From Pseudoalteromonas undina (lineage in GTDB: Bacteria; Pseudomonadota; Gammaproteobacteria; Enterobacterales; Alteromonadaceae): 64,000 nucleotides of DNA. The position numbers and the translations under genes are program-made. The stretch lies in assembly GCF_000238275.3 (NCBI RefSeq), contig NZ_AHCF03000003.1, positions 1,922,001 through 1,986,000 on the forward strand, given 5' to 3'. Positions 8,547 to 17,881 of this stretch are shown in pieces (position 1 is the first letter of the stretch; every line of letters starts with the position of its first letter). The notes beneath the pieces were generated by a model. It had not been told where the DNA came from, ran no database searches, and saw only the letters and a list, made by a program, of their open reading frames with translations.

Positions 8547-11375
8547 CTAAGCGAATTGACGCTTTTCACCTTCACCGTCAACGTTACTAACACAACGACC
8601 ACAGATTTCAGGGTGCGCAGGCTCAATACCTACATCTTCACTATAATGCCAACAGCGCTCACACTTTTTAGCATCAGTTGCTGATACGCTAATGTATAAA
8701 CCTTCAATTTCGGTTGCTTGTGAGTCTGCTGGCTGGCTCTCTACTTCAGTAACATTTACAGCTGAAGTGAGTAACACAAAGCGCAGTTCATCGCCCAATG
8801 CCGCCAGCTTAGCTGCAAGTTCTTTGCTTGCAAACAAGTTAACCGTTGCTTGTAATGTAGCGCCAATCACTTCTTCTTTACGTGCAGCTTCTAGCAGACG
8901 GTTTACTTCGTCACGCACATTTAAAATAGCTTGCCAATCTTCATTACTAAACTTGGTCGTAGTTGGCGCTTGTAAGCCCTCATACCAAGTTGAAGTAAAT
9001 ACATAGTCACTGCGCTCGCCTGGAAGTGCTTCCCAAATTTCTTGTGCTGTAAAGCTCATGATTGGTGCCATCCAACGCGTCATTGCTTCAGCAATGTGGT
9101 ACAGCGCGGTTTGACAAGAACGACGTGCATGACTGTCGCTTTTTGCCGTGTACTGACGATCTTTTATAACGTCTAAGTAGAACGAACCAAGCTCACCGGT
9201 ACAGAAGTTCATTAGCTTTTGCGTTACTAATAGCATTTGGTAGCTATCGTACGCTGCTAAAATGTCATCTTGTAACTGTGCTGCGCGCCCTACAATCCAC
9301 TTATCAAGCTCAACCATATCATCAACAGCAACTTGATCCGTTTTTGGATCAAAACCGCTAAGGTTAGCAAGTAAGTAACGGCTGGTGTTACGAATACGAC
9401 GGTAGCGATCTGCTGAACGTTTGAATATTTCATCTGATACCGTCATTTCTGCCGTGTAATCAGTTGATGCTACCCATAAACGTAAAATATCAGCACCTAG
9501 TTTATTCATCACATTTTGTGGTGAAATAACATTACCTAATGACTTAGACATTTTGCGGCCGTTTTCATCAACCGTAAAGCCATGCGTTAGCACTTGTTTG
9601 TAAGGTGCATGACCATTTATTGCCACTGAGGTCATCATTGATGACATAAACCAACCACGGTGTTGATCTGAACCCTCTAGGTATAAATCAGCAGGACCGG
9701 TTAAATCTTCACGCGCATCAACAACACAGGCATGAGTTACACCTGAATCAAACCACACATCGAGTGTGTCTTGCACTTTCATGTATTGTTGTGCGTCTTC
9801 TTCACCTAGTAAAGTAGCTGGGTCTAAGTCATACCAAGCTTGAATACCTGACTTTTCAACAAGCGCTGCTGCTTGCTCAATCAGCTCTTGAGTATTTGGG
9901 TGTAATGCACCCGTGTCTTTATCAACAAACAGCGCAATAGGTACACCCCAAGTACGTTGGCGTGAAATACACCAATCAGGGCGGCCTTCAACCATGTTGG
10001 CAATACGGCTTTCGCCCCATTCAGGTAACCATTGGGTATTTTTAATTTCAGCCAGTGAGTCTTGGCGCAAGTTAGCCTGATCCATGCTAACAAACCATTG
10101 TGGTGTGGCACGGAAAATAATAGGTGTTTTATGGCGCCAGCAATGTGGGTAGCTGTGCGTTAATGCATGATGATGCATTAGGGCATTATTTTCTTTTAAT
10201 ACCTCAATTACACTCGCATTGGCTTTAAACACATGTTGACCGGCAAATAATTCAGTATCAGGTAAGTACACACCGTTTGCGCCAACAGGGTTAGCTACTT
10301 CAAGATTGTACTCAAGACCTGCCACGAAATCTTCTTGACCATGACCTGGTGCAGTATGCACGATACCCGTACCAGAATCTGTTGTTACGTGCTCAGCAAC
10401 AATAACAGGAACATTAAAGTCATAAAAAGGATGTGCTACGGTTAAGTTTTCAAGTGCTGCGCCTTTAACATAGCCAAGGATATGGAAATGGTTAAAACCA
10501 AAACGATCCATCGCATCTTTAACCAGCTCAGAACCTATAATAAGACGTTGCTGAACGCCTTCATCTTCTACTTGTACTAGCGCGTATTCTAAATCAGCAT
10601 GCACAGCTACCGCACGGTTTGCTGGCAAAGTCCATGGTGTCGTAGTCCAAATAACGGTTCCTACGCTACCTGTTCCTGTATGGCCAGCCGCTAAATCAAA
10701 CGCATTAACCACCGCATCTTGATCTGTAAAAGTAAAACGTACATCAATAGCTGGAGATTGTTTATCTTGGTATTCAACTTCTGCCTCAGCTAATGCTGAA
10801 CCACAATCTGTACACCAATGCACAGGCTTAGCACCTTTATGTAAGTGACCATTTTTTATAATGCGGCCTAGTACACGAATGGCATTAGCTTCAAAGTCAA
10901 AGTTCATGGTTAGGTAAGGTTTATCCCAATCACCAAAAACGCCTAAACGTTTAAAGTCTACTTTTTGGCCTTCCACTTGCTTTTTAGCATAGGCACGACA
11001 TTTCTCACGAAACTCTGCCGCAGTTACCTTAACACCGGGTTTACCGACTTTTTTCTCAACCATTAACTCGATTGGTAAACCATGACAGTCCCAACCTGGT
11101 ACGTATGGCGCATCAAAGTCTGATAAGGTTTTAGACTTAACAATAATATCTTTTAATATTTTATTTACTGAGTGGCCTAAATGGATATCGCCGTTTGCAT
11201 ACGGAGGGCCGTCATGCAAAATGAAAGTTTTTTTACCTTTCTTCGCGCTGCGAATTTGACCGTATAGGTCGTCTTCATACCATGCTTTAAGCATTTTTGG
11301 TTCACGTTGTGCCAAATTGCCACGCATTGGAAACATTGTTTCCGGTAAATTCAAAGTATGTTTGTAGTCGCTCAT
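8547..11375 (-). CDS. ileS: Isoleucyl-tRNA synthetase
   Basis: 942 residues, normal bacterial length. Class I synthetase that charges tRNA-Ile. The HIGH motif appears as HLGH at residues 65-68 and the KMSKS loop is in '[10 protein letters not shown]' near residue 605. The editing (CP1) domain lies between, with '[11 protein letters not shown]'. A C-terminal zinc ribbon has CERC and CGRC pairs. It is upstream of lspA in the conserved ribF-ileS-lspA-fkpB-ispH block. Confidence -1.
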   Translation of the reverse strand: MSDYKHTLNLPETMFPMRGNLAQREPKMLKAWYEDDLYGQIRSAKKGKKTFILHDGPPYANGDIHLGHSVNKILKDIIVKSKTLSDFDAPYVPGWDCHGLPIELMVEKKVGKPGVKVTAAEFREKCRAYAKKQVEGQKVDFKRLGVFGDWDKPYLTMNFDFEANAIRVLGRIIKNGHLHKGAKPVHWCTDCGSALAEAEVEYQDKQSPAIDVRFTFTDQDAVVNAFDLAAGHTGTGSVGTVIWTTTPWTLPANRAVAVHADLEYALVQVEDEGVQQRLIIGSELVKDAMDRFGFNHFHILGYVKGAALENLTVAHPFYDFNVPVIVAEHVTTDSGTGIVHTAPGHGQEDFVAGLEYNLEVANPVGANGVYLPDTELFAGQHVFKANASVIEVLKENNALMHHHALTHSYPHCWRHKTPIIFRATPQWFVSMDQANLRQDSLAEIKNTQWLPEWGESRIANMVEGRPDWCISRQRTWGVPIALFVDKDTGALHPNTQELIEQAAALVEKSGIQAWYDLDPATLLGEEDAQQYMKVQDTLDVWFDSGVTHACVVDAREDLTGPADLYLEGSDQHRGWFMSSMMTSVAINGHAPYKQVLTHGFTVDENGRKMSKSLGNVISPQNVMNKLGADILRLWVASTDYTAEMTVSDEIFKRSADRYRRIRNTSRYLLANLSGFDPKTDQVAVDDMVELDKWIVGRAAQLQDDILAAYDSYQMLLVTQKLMNFCTGELGSFYLDVIKDRQYTAKSDSHARRSCQTALYHIAEAMTRWMAPIMSFTAQEIWEALPGERSDYVFTSTWYEGLQAPTTTKFSNEDWQAILNVRDEVNRLLEAARKEEVIGATLQATVNLFASKELAAKLAALGDELRFVLLTSAVNVTEVESQPADSQATEIEGLYISVSATDAKKCERCWHYSEDVGIEPAHPEICGRCVSNVDGEGEKRQFA

Positions 11376-11404
11376 TAATCCTACTTTCCGTTTCTATCGG
11401 CTAC

Positions 11405-12331
11405 CTAATTTAAACCAAAACACTGCTTAGCGGCGGCAACATCGGTTGCTATTTGTGCCGTCAGTTGTGTTAATGTCTCGAATTTTTTCTCATTGCGGAG
11501 TTTTTCAATTAGCTCCACATGCATAAATTGTCCATAAATATCTTGTGCAAAATCAAAAAGATGAACTTCTAATAAGGCACGAGTTCCATTAAACGTGGGT
11601 TTGTTTCCAATGTTAGCCACCCCAAAAACTTGCTTTCCTGCGATCATCACTTGAACCGCAAATACACCATTGACCGGACAAACTTGACGTTTTAGCGCAA
11701 TATTTGCCGTTCTAAAACCCAGTTCGCGGCCTTTTTTCCAGCCATGAATAACACGTCCAGATATTGCATAATTATGCCCAAGCATAACTTTTGCACTAAC
11801 TAGGTCACCTTCTGCAAGCGCCTCTCGTATCAAGGTGCTGCTTACTCTAGCATTTAATTGCCTAAAGCTGGCAGTGCTTTTAACACTCATTCCCGCTTGG
11901 GTGCCCATAGTTGCCAATAGACTAAAGTTACCTTGGCGCTGTTTACCAAACCTAAAATCATCACCAACCGTTAATGCTTTAACGCCCAGCTTTTTAATTA
12001 AAATATCGCTAACAAACTGCTCAGCATGCATGTTTGCAAAAGCCTGATTAAAGCTAATACAAATAACGCGTTCAATTCCTAAGTTACTCAATAGGCGTAG
12101 TTTATCACGCAGTCGAGTAAGCCTAGCCGGAGCGTTATTTTTTGCAAAAAACTCTTGTGGCTGAGGCTCAAATAACATTACGGTGCTGGGTAAATTATTT
12201 TCTTTTGCATCAGCTAAAAGCCCTTTTAATACGGCAGCATGACCCAAATGAACACCATCAAAATTACCAATGGTCAGCACACAACCAAAGTGTTGTGGGC
12301 GTATATTGTGTATACCTCTAATTAACTCCAT
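11405..12331 (-). CDS. ribF: Bifunctional riboflavin kinase / FAD synthetase
   Basis: 308 residues. The N-terminal FAD synthetase (nucleotidyltransferase) domain has GNFDGVHLGH at 22-31 and the 'VSSTLIREAL' motif near 160. The C-terminal riboflavin kinase domain begins around 185 with 'GRVIHGWKKGRELGFRTANI'. It makes FMN and then FAD in the cytosol. It lies just upstream of ileS and downstream of murJ, the standard order. FMN and FAD are the cofactors of the LOV kinase, flavin reductase and photolyase predicted at 55-62 kb, though there is no direct genetic link. Confidence -1.
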   Translation of the reverse strand: MELIRGIHNIRPQHFGCVLTIGNFDGVHLGHAAVLKGLLADAKENNLPSTVMLFEPQPQEFFAKNNAPARLTRLRDKLRLLSNLGIERVICISFNQAFANMHAEQFVSDILIKKLGVKALTVGDDFRFGKQRQGNFSLLATMGTQAGMSVKSTASFRQLNARVSSTLIREALAEGDLVSAKVMLGHNYAISGRVIHGWKKGRELGFRTANIALKRQVCPVNGVFAVQVMIAGKQVFGVANIGNKPTFNGTRALLEVHLFDFAQDIYGQFMHVELIEKLRNEKKFETLTQLTAQIATDVAAAKQCFGLN

Positions 12332-12405
12332 GCCACCTAATGCCTTTTTCAGCGAGCGATAAAATGCGACCTCGGGCCGCAGAGTGTCCGATTATAATCT
12401 TTTTT

Positions 12406-13986
12406 TTAATTTGATTCAGTAATTGCTACACTTTTTATCGTATTTAGTCTAACACCCATCAAAAACAACATAAAAAAGTAACTAACAATCGCAATAATTA
12501 ATAACACAACCAATAACATAACTTGTTCGCTAAAGTGCCAACTAACCCAGTCATATTGCCTACTAGTAAACCAAACCAATGCGCCCATTGTTATACTTGC
12601 CAACAAACACTTCAAAGTGAAGTAGCCACTCATGCTGGAAAACTGATAAACATTCTCTTTTTTAAGCTGTCGATACAGTAAGTAGGCATTACAACTTGCC
12701 GACATTGAGGTTGCCAGTGCCAAACCTAAATAGCCAATAAATGGTGCCAGCATAATATTAAACACCATATTTAGTACCAAAGTAATAATACCAATGCGTA
12801 CCGGTGTTTTAGTATCTTGGCGAGAATAAAACCCAGGCGCGAGGACTTTAATTAACATAAAACTGACTAATCCCACTGAGTAGGCAACCACCCCTAAGCT
12901 CACCGCCTTAACATGATCGATGCCCGCTTCTTTGAAAGCGCCATGATCAAACAGCACGGTAATAATAAGTGGGCTTATAATCATCAATCCTATCATTGCT
13001 GGAAGCCCTAAAAAAATCACAAACCTCACTCCCCAATCTAGGGTATGTTGAAAGTCGCTACTTTTTTTACTGCTGTGTAATTTTGACAGCGCAGGTAAAA
13101 TAACCGTCGCAATACCAATGCCAAATAAACCAAGTGGGAATTCAATCAGTCTATCTGAGTAATACAGCCAAGCGATAGAGCCTGTCATCAATAATGAAGC
13201 TATTACCGTATCGAGTAATAAGTTAATTTGACTAATTGATACACCAAATAAGGCTGGGAGCATTAACTTGCGTACTTTTTTCACATTTTCATCTTGCCAA
13301 CCCCAGCGCGGGCGCGCTAGCATTTTTGCTTTATACAAAAACGGCAGTTGAAATAATAGCTGTACCACGCCTCCTAAAAACACGCCAACAGCTAACGCAT
13401 AAGCGCCTACAGAAAACTGATCATGTAATAAAATGGCACAACTAATGATGGATACATTGAGTAACACCGGGGTAAAAGCCGCAACGGCAAAACGATTATA
13501 AACGTTCATCACAGCGCCACTGAGCGCCACAAGGCTTACAAAAAACAAATAAGGAAAAGTCAATTTTAATAGCGAACTGGCAAGCTCAAACTTTTCTGCG
13601 TCAGGGCCACCTTGCCACCAATCAATAAACCAACCAGTGCCGAATAAAGCAGCAATAACAGGTGACGCTATCACACCAAAGAGCGTCACTATCAGTAAAA
13701 TAGTGCCTAACGTGCCGGCGGCTTGGGCAACAAATATTCTGACCTTCTCATCGCCTTGCTGCTGTTTAATTTCACTTAATACCGGTACAAATGCTTGCGC
13801 AAAAGCCCCTTCGGCAAATAAACGGCGTAAAAAATTAGGAATACGGTTAGCAAATAAAAATACATCGGCCGCAGCGCCTGCGCCCAACAAGTTAGCTACG
13901 ACGGCATCTCGTACTAGCCCTAAAATACGCGAGATCATTGTCATTGCACTTACAATCATCCCAGAACGAAACAAACCTTTTGACAC
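12406..13986 (-). CDS. murJ: Lipid II flippase MurJ (MviN)
   Basis: 526 residues, about 14 membrane helices. MOP-superfamily flippase that moves lipid II across the inner membrane for peptidoglycan synthesis. It shows the MviN start 'GLFRSGMIVSAMTMISRILGLVRD' region and 'PNFLRRLFAEGAFAQAFVPVL', both family hallmarks including the essential arginines near residues 18-55. It is divergent from rpsT with a 253-bp gap between them, and ribF follows after 74 bp. Confidence -1.
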   Translation of the reverse strand: MSKGLFRSGMIVSAMTMISRILGLVRDAVVANLLGAGAAADVFLFANRIPNFLRRLFAEGAFAQAFVPVLSEIKQQQGDEKVRIFVAQAAGTLGTILLIVTLFGVIASPVIAALFGTGWFIDWWQGGPDAEKFELASSLLKLTFPYLFFVSLVALSGAVMNVYNRFAVAAFTPVLLNVSIISCAILLHDQFSVGAYALAVGVFLGGVVQLLFQLPFLYKAKMLARPRWGWQDENVKKVRKLMLPALFGVSISQINLLLDTVIASLLMTGSIAWLYYSDRLIEFPLGLFGIGIATVILPALSKLHSSKKSSDFQHTLDWGVRFVIFLGLPAMIGLMIISPLIITVLFDHGAFKEAGIDHVKAVSLGVVAYSVGLVSFMLIKVLAPGFYSRQDTKTPVRIGIITLVLNMVFNIMLAPFIGYLGLALATSMSASCNAYLLYRQLKKENVYQFSSMSGYFTLKCLLASITMGALVWFTSRQYDWVSWHFSEQVMLLVVLLIIAIVSYFFMLFLMGVRLNTIKSVAITESN

Positions 13987-14239
13987 TATGAATCCATATT
14001 AAAAATCAGCAATTAAGTTAATTATGCCATAGTCTTTTTTATAAATCGCTTTAAAGCACTAGGCTGGAACCCCTTGCTTTGTTACAATAGCGCTATTAAC
14101 TGCTAAAGCGGCAAATTGATGTTCGTTATAAGGAGCAGTTTTTCTTGGATTGTTAAAATTAAATTGACATTCATGATAAAAACAGGCATATTCCACGGCC
14201 TTTAATTTAAGCTTTATTTAAGATTGTTAGGAGCAAACC
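13987..14239. promoter_or_regulatory. Divergent murJ / rpsT promoter region
   Basis: A 253-bp AT-rich gap with no open frame of interest. It must carry promoters for murJ (minus) and rpsT (plus). The segment 'GTTACAATAG' around 14087 looks like a -10 element (TACAAT) for rpsT, leaving a leader of roughly 140 nt. E. coli rpsT mRNA is translationally autoregulated by S20; the leader here may serve the same purpose, which I cannot prove from sequence alone. Confidence -1.
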
Positions 14240-14500
14240 TTGGCTAACATCAAGTCTGCAAAAAAACGCGCTATCACAAGCGAAAAAAACCGTCAGCACA
14301 ACGCAAGCCGTCGTTCAATGATGCGTACTTACTTCAAAAAAGTAATCGTAGCTATTGAAGCTGGCGATAAAGAAGCTGCACAGCAAGCTTTTTCTGTTGC
14401 TACACCTATCCTAGACCGTTACGCAACTAAGGGTCTAATCCACAAAAACAAAGCTGCTCGTCATAAGAGCCGTTTAGCTGCTAAAATTAAAGCGCTATAA
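14240..14500 (+). CDS. rpsT: 30S ribosomal protein S20 (TTG start)
   Basis: 86 residues, basic: '[25 protein letters not shown]' and the terminal '[16 protein letters not shown]'. Binds 16S rRNA in the small subunit. The start codon is TTG, placed 8 nt after TAGGAG. E. coli rpsT also starts with UUG, which is part of its autoregulation, so the rare start is conserved, not an error. Monocistronic with a strong terminator. Confidence -1.
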   Translation: MANIKSAKKRAITSEKNRQHNASRRSMMRTYFKKVIVAIEAGDKEAAQQAFSVATPILDRYATKGLIHKNKAARHKSRLAAKIKAL

Positions 14501-14517
14501 TTTGTTTTTGCAAGATT

Positions 14518-14547
14518 AAAAAAACCGGCTTTTGCCGGTTTTTTTTT
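14518..14547 (+). terminator. rpsT intrinsic terminator
   Basis: Stem AAAACCGGC / GCCGGTTTT with a four-T loop followed by a run of T. Confidence -1.
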
Positions 14548-14567
14548 GCCCAAAATAAATGCGCCTA

Positions 14568-14951
14568 TTAAACGTTATCAAGCTCTGGGTAAAACTTTTT
14601 CAACATCGCCGCAATTTTCTTTGGAGAAAATGGCTTAACTACAAATCCTTTAGCCCCTCTATCTATCGCATCCTTCACATTTTCAACGCCTGAATGAGCC
14701 GACACCATCACCACGTTTGTTTCTGGTGATAACTCATTAATTTGCGCAATAAGCTCTTTACCGTCGCCATCAGGTAGCTCTATATCTAAAAATATAATAT
14801 TAAAATTGGCTGCACGACACTCGCTAATGCACTGCGCGGCCGTTGACGCCTCTTTTACATTCTCTATCCCTAAATGCATCAATGTTTGACTGAGAAAGCT
14901 ACGCACCGTGCTAACATCATCAACTATTAAAATAGATAGCTGCGTATTCAT
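14568..14951 (-). CDS. Single-domain CheY-like response regulator
   Basis: 127 residues, only a receiver domain: acidic pair D11-D12, phosphoacceptor D56 (FLDIELPDGDG), the conserved Ser in 'VMVSAHS', and the Lys in 'FVVKPFSP'. There is no output domain, so it should act by protein-protein contact, as CheY or a phosphorelay intermediate does. No kinase gene is adjacent and its partner is unknown. Transcribed alone, converging on rpsT. Confidence -1.
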   Translation of the reverse strand: MNTQLSILIVDDVSTVRSFLSQTLMHLGIENVKEASTAAQCISECRAANFNIIFLDIELPDGDGKELIAQINELSPETNVVMVSAHSGVENVKDAIDRGAKGFVVKPFSPKKIAAMLKKFYPELDNV

Positions 14952-15059
14952 ATATAATCCTTATAGGCTAAAGCCATGTCTGCGAAATTGGTGATTTGCT
15001 TAAAATACAAATATTTACTTTATTATAGAGAGCTAAGCTAAAAAGGCCAGATTTGCTTT

Positions 15060-15479
15060 ATGTCGAAAACCACAAAAAAGAGTCGCCGCAAAAAAAATAA
15101 AACGATTACTGTTAAACCTACACCCACTAATAAGCTTGCAAACCTTGGCCCACAATTAAAGCCGCAATCAAAGAACACTAAGCGTGGTATCAAGCTGACC
15201 CTGTTTTTTATTTTCACGATATTATTACTTATACTTGTTTTAGTGCCAAAGCCAAGCTTACTTACTTATAAAAAATCATCTATGGTAAGCCAAAGTGTGT
15301 ATTGGCCTGGGTTGTTTTCAAGCGAACCAAAACTACTGGACTCAACCCTCCACCCGCGACTGGATAAGGAGCATAGAACCCTTTACCTATGTATTGATTT
15401 ACAGCAACCGCAGAGCTGCCAAAAATATCGAATTATTGCTGAGGAAGGAATATTTTCAGTATTGCTTACTTACTTTTAA
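15060..15479 (+). CDS. Hypothetical single-pass membrane protein
   Basis: 139 residues, not recognised. A highly basic N-terminus (KKSRRKKNK) of about 45 residues precedes one hydrophobic helix ('LTLFFIFTILLLILVLV', about 46-62). A 75-residue C-terminal part follows with two cysteines (LCIDLQQPQSCQKY) that could form a disulfide in the periplasm. The N-in topology follows from the positive-inside rule. It stands alone between the CheY-like gene (divergent) and another small membrane protein. The ATG at 15060 is poorly preceded by a ribosome site, so the start is tentative. Confidence -1.
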   Translation: MSKTTKKSRRKKNKTITVKPTPTNKLANLGPQLKPQSKNTKRGIKLTLFFIFTILLLILVLVPKPSLLTYKKSSMVSQSVYWPGLFSSEPKLLDSTLHPRLDKEHRTLYLCIDLQQPQSCQKYRIIAEEGIFSVLLTYF

Positions 15480-15585
15480 CATTAAAAAAACTAATCTGAA
15501 AATTTAAAATTACTTGGTTGAAAGCTGTGCAAAAGATCAACATAATGGCGCTCCTTTTTTCAACAACTGAACTATTGAAACGACC

Positions 15586-15831
15586 ATGCTAAACGAGCTA
15601 GATTGGCTTTTAAATACATTACTACTTGCACTAGGTTTAGGTGCATTCTTTATTAACCAACTGACACTGCTTCGCGTTGCTGCGATTAGTGCTTGTGGTT
15701 TGTTATTCCTATCATTTAGCTTAGATCTTATGTCGTCGAGTATTATTTCAAATATGAGTTTAGTTTTGATCAACACATTTTACTTGTTCAAAGTTTATAC
15801 ATTTGGGCAATTTACTGTATCTCAACACTAA
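15586..15831 (+). CDS. Hypothetical small membrane protein
   Basis: 81 residues with two or three hydrophobic segments ('LLNTLLLALGLGAFFI', 'VAAISACGLLFLSFSLDLM', 'MSLVLINTFYLFKVY'). Not assigned to a known family. It is followed by a good intrinsic terminator, which supports its being a real transcription unit. Its relation to the preceding gene is unclear (106-bp gap). Confidence -1.
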   Translation: MLNELDWLLNTLLLALGLGAFFINQLTLLRVAAISACGLLFLSFSLDLMSSSIISNMSLVLINTFYLFKVYTFGQFTVSQH

Positions 15832-15855
15832 TTACTTCCCCTTAGAATATTTTAT

Positions 15856-15880
15856 AGCCCAGTTTTTCTGGGCTTTTTTT
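15856..15880 (+). terminator. Intrinsic terminator
   Basis: Stem AGCCCAG / CTGGGCT with a T5 loop followed by seven T; ends the transcript of the 81-residue membrane protein. Confidence -1.
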
Positions 15881-15962
15881 ATCCCACAGCTTTAAAAATC
15901 TTGGGTCTTAGTTTGAACTAAGTTAAAATTTATCTCGTATTAGCCTAATTTGAGATAAGCCC

Positions 15963-16544
15963 ATGCCGTTGTCAGATTTCGATTTATTCTTATCCTCTAT
16001 GGAAGATGTTACCCCTATCAATCACGACACCGTGACATTACCATCTAAAAGCCATAAAACGGGTATCGCACAGCAAGAAAAAAACAAAGCTGCACAATTA
16101 AACTTAAACAGTGAACAATTTAATCCGTTAGATGAACCACTTGAATTGCTCGACCCACTCGCCATATTAAGCTTTAAACGAGATGGCGTGCAAAGCCCGG
16201 TTTTTAAAAACGTAAGACTAGCTAAATATCAGCTCGATGCGACATTAGATTTACACGGGCAGCTTTTAAAAAATGCCCATGATTCGTTGCAGGCCTTTAT
16301 TAAAGATTGCCACCAGCGCAATATAAGAATGGTTCTTGTTCGTCATGGAATAGGAATTAAAAATAAAGCCAAACCGGGTATTTTAAAAAGTTACGTAAAC
16401 CAGTGGTTGCAAACTATTCCCTGTGTTTTAGCATTTCATACTGCACTCAGGCAGCATGGAGGAAGTGGTGCAACGTATGTCTTACTGAAGAAGAGTGATG
16501 ATAAGAAGCATCAAAACCGAGAAATCCACAGCAAGCGTAGCTAA
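15963..16544 (+). CDS. smrA: Smr-domain endonuclease (SmrA/YdaL-like)
   Basis: 193 residues. A low-complexity N-terminal region (about 1-80) is followed by an Smr domain with 'ATLDLHGQL', the 'VRHGIGIKNK' loop in the place of HGxG, and the terminal 'HGGSGATYVLLKK'. The length and lone Smr domain fit E. coli YdaL/SmrA rather than the MutS2-fused form. The family has nicking endonuclease activity on DNA or RNA; the substrate here is not known. Monocistronic. Confidence -1.
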   Translation: MPLSDFDLFLSSMEDVTPINHDTVTLPSKSHKTGIAQQEKNKAAQLNLNSEQFNPLDEPLELLDPLAILSFKRDGVQSPVFKNVRLAKYQLDATLDLHGQLLKNAHDSLQAFIKDCHQRNIRMVLVRHGIGIKNKAKPGILKSYVNQWLQTIPCVLAFHTALRQHGGSGATYVLLKKSDDKKHQNREIHSKRS

Positions 16545-16565
16545 TTCCTACTGTGGTAATAAGAG

Positions 16566-16676
16566 TTAGTTGAGCAGCACTGTCGCATTGGCTTGGTTAA
16601 ACCAAGCAGATATTCCTAATATAATGATAGATACAACCACAATGCTGATTTTTGCGCCCCCTTGACTGGGTTTCAT
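16566..16676 (-). CDS. Small single-pass membrane protein, 36 residues
   Basis: A short frame: a basic/polar start (MKPSQGGAKI), one hydrophobic helix 'SIVVVSIIILGISAWF' and the tail NQANATVLLN. A plausible ribosome site (GGATGA) lies just upstream of the ATG. Not recognised as a named family. The composition is protein-like, but such a short frame could occur by chance. Confidence -1.
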   Translation of the reverse strand: MKPSQGGAKISIVVVSIIILGISAWFNQANATVLLN

Positions 16677-16801
16677 AATTCATCCTATTTATTATTATTG
16701 TTAGAACGGCTTTTAACAATAATAAAAATTACAAATGTTAACAAGCTGTTTCTATTAAAAGTTAAACAAATTTTAATGCTTTAAAGTCAAACAACTCTAA
16801 A

Positions 16802-17722
16802 CTAATAACCTTGCTGCTTATTAATGCAATTAATTAATGGCTGTCTCGCTTTTAAGCGCAAAATATTATCTGCTATTTGTTCAACAACACTATCTAGATC
16901 TGACAACGCAGCACAATGCGGCGTTAAAGTAATATTTGGGTGCTGCCAATAAGGGTGTTCGCTTGGTAGTGGCTCACTGGCAAATACATCAAGCGTTGCT
17001 GCTCGTAGACGTGCGTTGTTGAGCGCATCGAGCAAATCAGCTTCAACAACATGCTCACCTCGGGCCACATTAATTAACACTGCGTGCTCAGGAAGTTGCT
17101 TAAGCAACTGTTGATTAATAATACCTTTGGTATTACTAGTAAGTGGCAGTAGACAGATTAAATAATCTGTATTCACTAACGTATCATTTAGTCCCTGATC
17201 ACCATGGTAGAGTGTTGCTATGGTTGATGTTTTAGGACTTCTGCTCCAAGCATTGACTTTAAAAGCGTTACTAACCAGCCTATGTGCACATGCTTGACCT
17301 AGTTCGCCAAACCCTAAAATACTCACTTGATTATGTTTATGCGCTCTTTTGGGTTTCCATTCACTTTGCTGTTGTTTTAAAAAATATTCTTTTAATCGCA
17401 ATTTTTGCGCTAATACATGGGTAAGAACATATTCAGCCATGTCGTTGGCTAACTGTTTATCGACAATGCGCACTACTTCAACATGTGCAGGTAGTAAACT
17501 TAAATCGATACTATCAACCCCAGCACCAAACGATGACACCGCTTTCAAATTTATCAACTTTGGCCATAAAGACGCGGGCGCATTCCAAGCCAGTACAAAT
17601 TCCACACTTGCAAAATCTTGGCAATCATCAAGCTGCTCAATTTGAATATTGGGTAATTGTGATTGCATTCTTGCAATTAATTTTGTGTTATCTCGACCGG
17701 TAATCGCGACTAAAACTGACAT
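16802..17722 (-). CDS. ghrA: D-2-hydroxyacid dehydrogenase, GhrA-like (glyoxylate/hydroxypyruvate reductase A)
   Basis: 306 residues. NAD(P)-dependent 2-hydroxyacid dehydrogenase fold with the dinucleotide motif 'ILGFGELGQ' and the catalytic Arg (VARGEH), Glu (DVFASEPLP) and His (TPHCA). The size and the 'LPLTSNTKGIINQQLL' region fit GhrA, which reduces glyoxylate and hydroxypyruvate in the cytosol. Substrate preference cannot be read from the sequence. Monocistronic; the ATG follows AAGGAATCATC. Confidence -1.
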   Translation of the reverse strand: MSVLVAITGRDNTKLIARMQSQLPNIQIEQLDDCQDFASVEFVLAWNAPASLWPKLINLKAVSSFGAGVDSIDLSLLPAHVEVVRIVDKQLANDMAEYVLTHVLAQKLRLKEYFLKQQQSEWKPKRAHKHNQVSILGFGELGQACAHRLVSNAFKVNAWSRSPKTSTIATLYHGDQGLNDTLVNTDYLICLLPLTSNTKGIINQQLLKQLPEHAVLINVARGEHVVEADLLDALNNARLRAATLDVFASEPLPSEHPYWQHPNITLTPHCAALSDLDSVVEQIADNILRLKARQPLINCINKQQGY

Positions 17723-17881
17723 GATGATTCCTTAAAAAGTAACCGTAAATAATAGTACTGGTATGATTTAATTCAATAGTAAGTAAACGGTTTTAAAAAG
17801 TCACACAACTGACCGCGTATTGTCATATCCGCACTCTAAGCTAAACATATTGGCCTTAGCCTAGTATAAAAAGAGGTGCGT

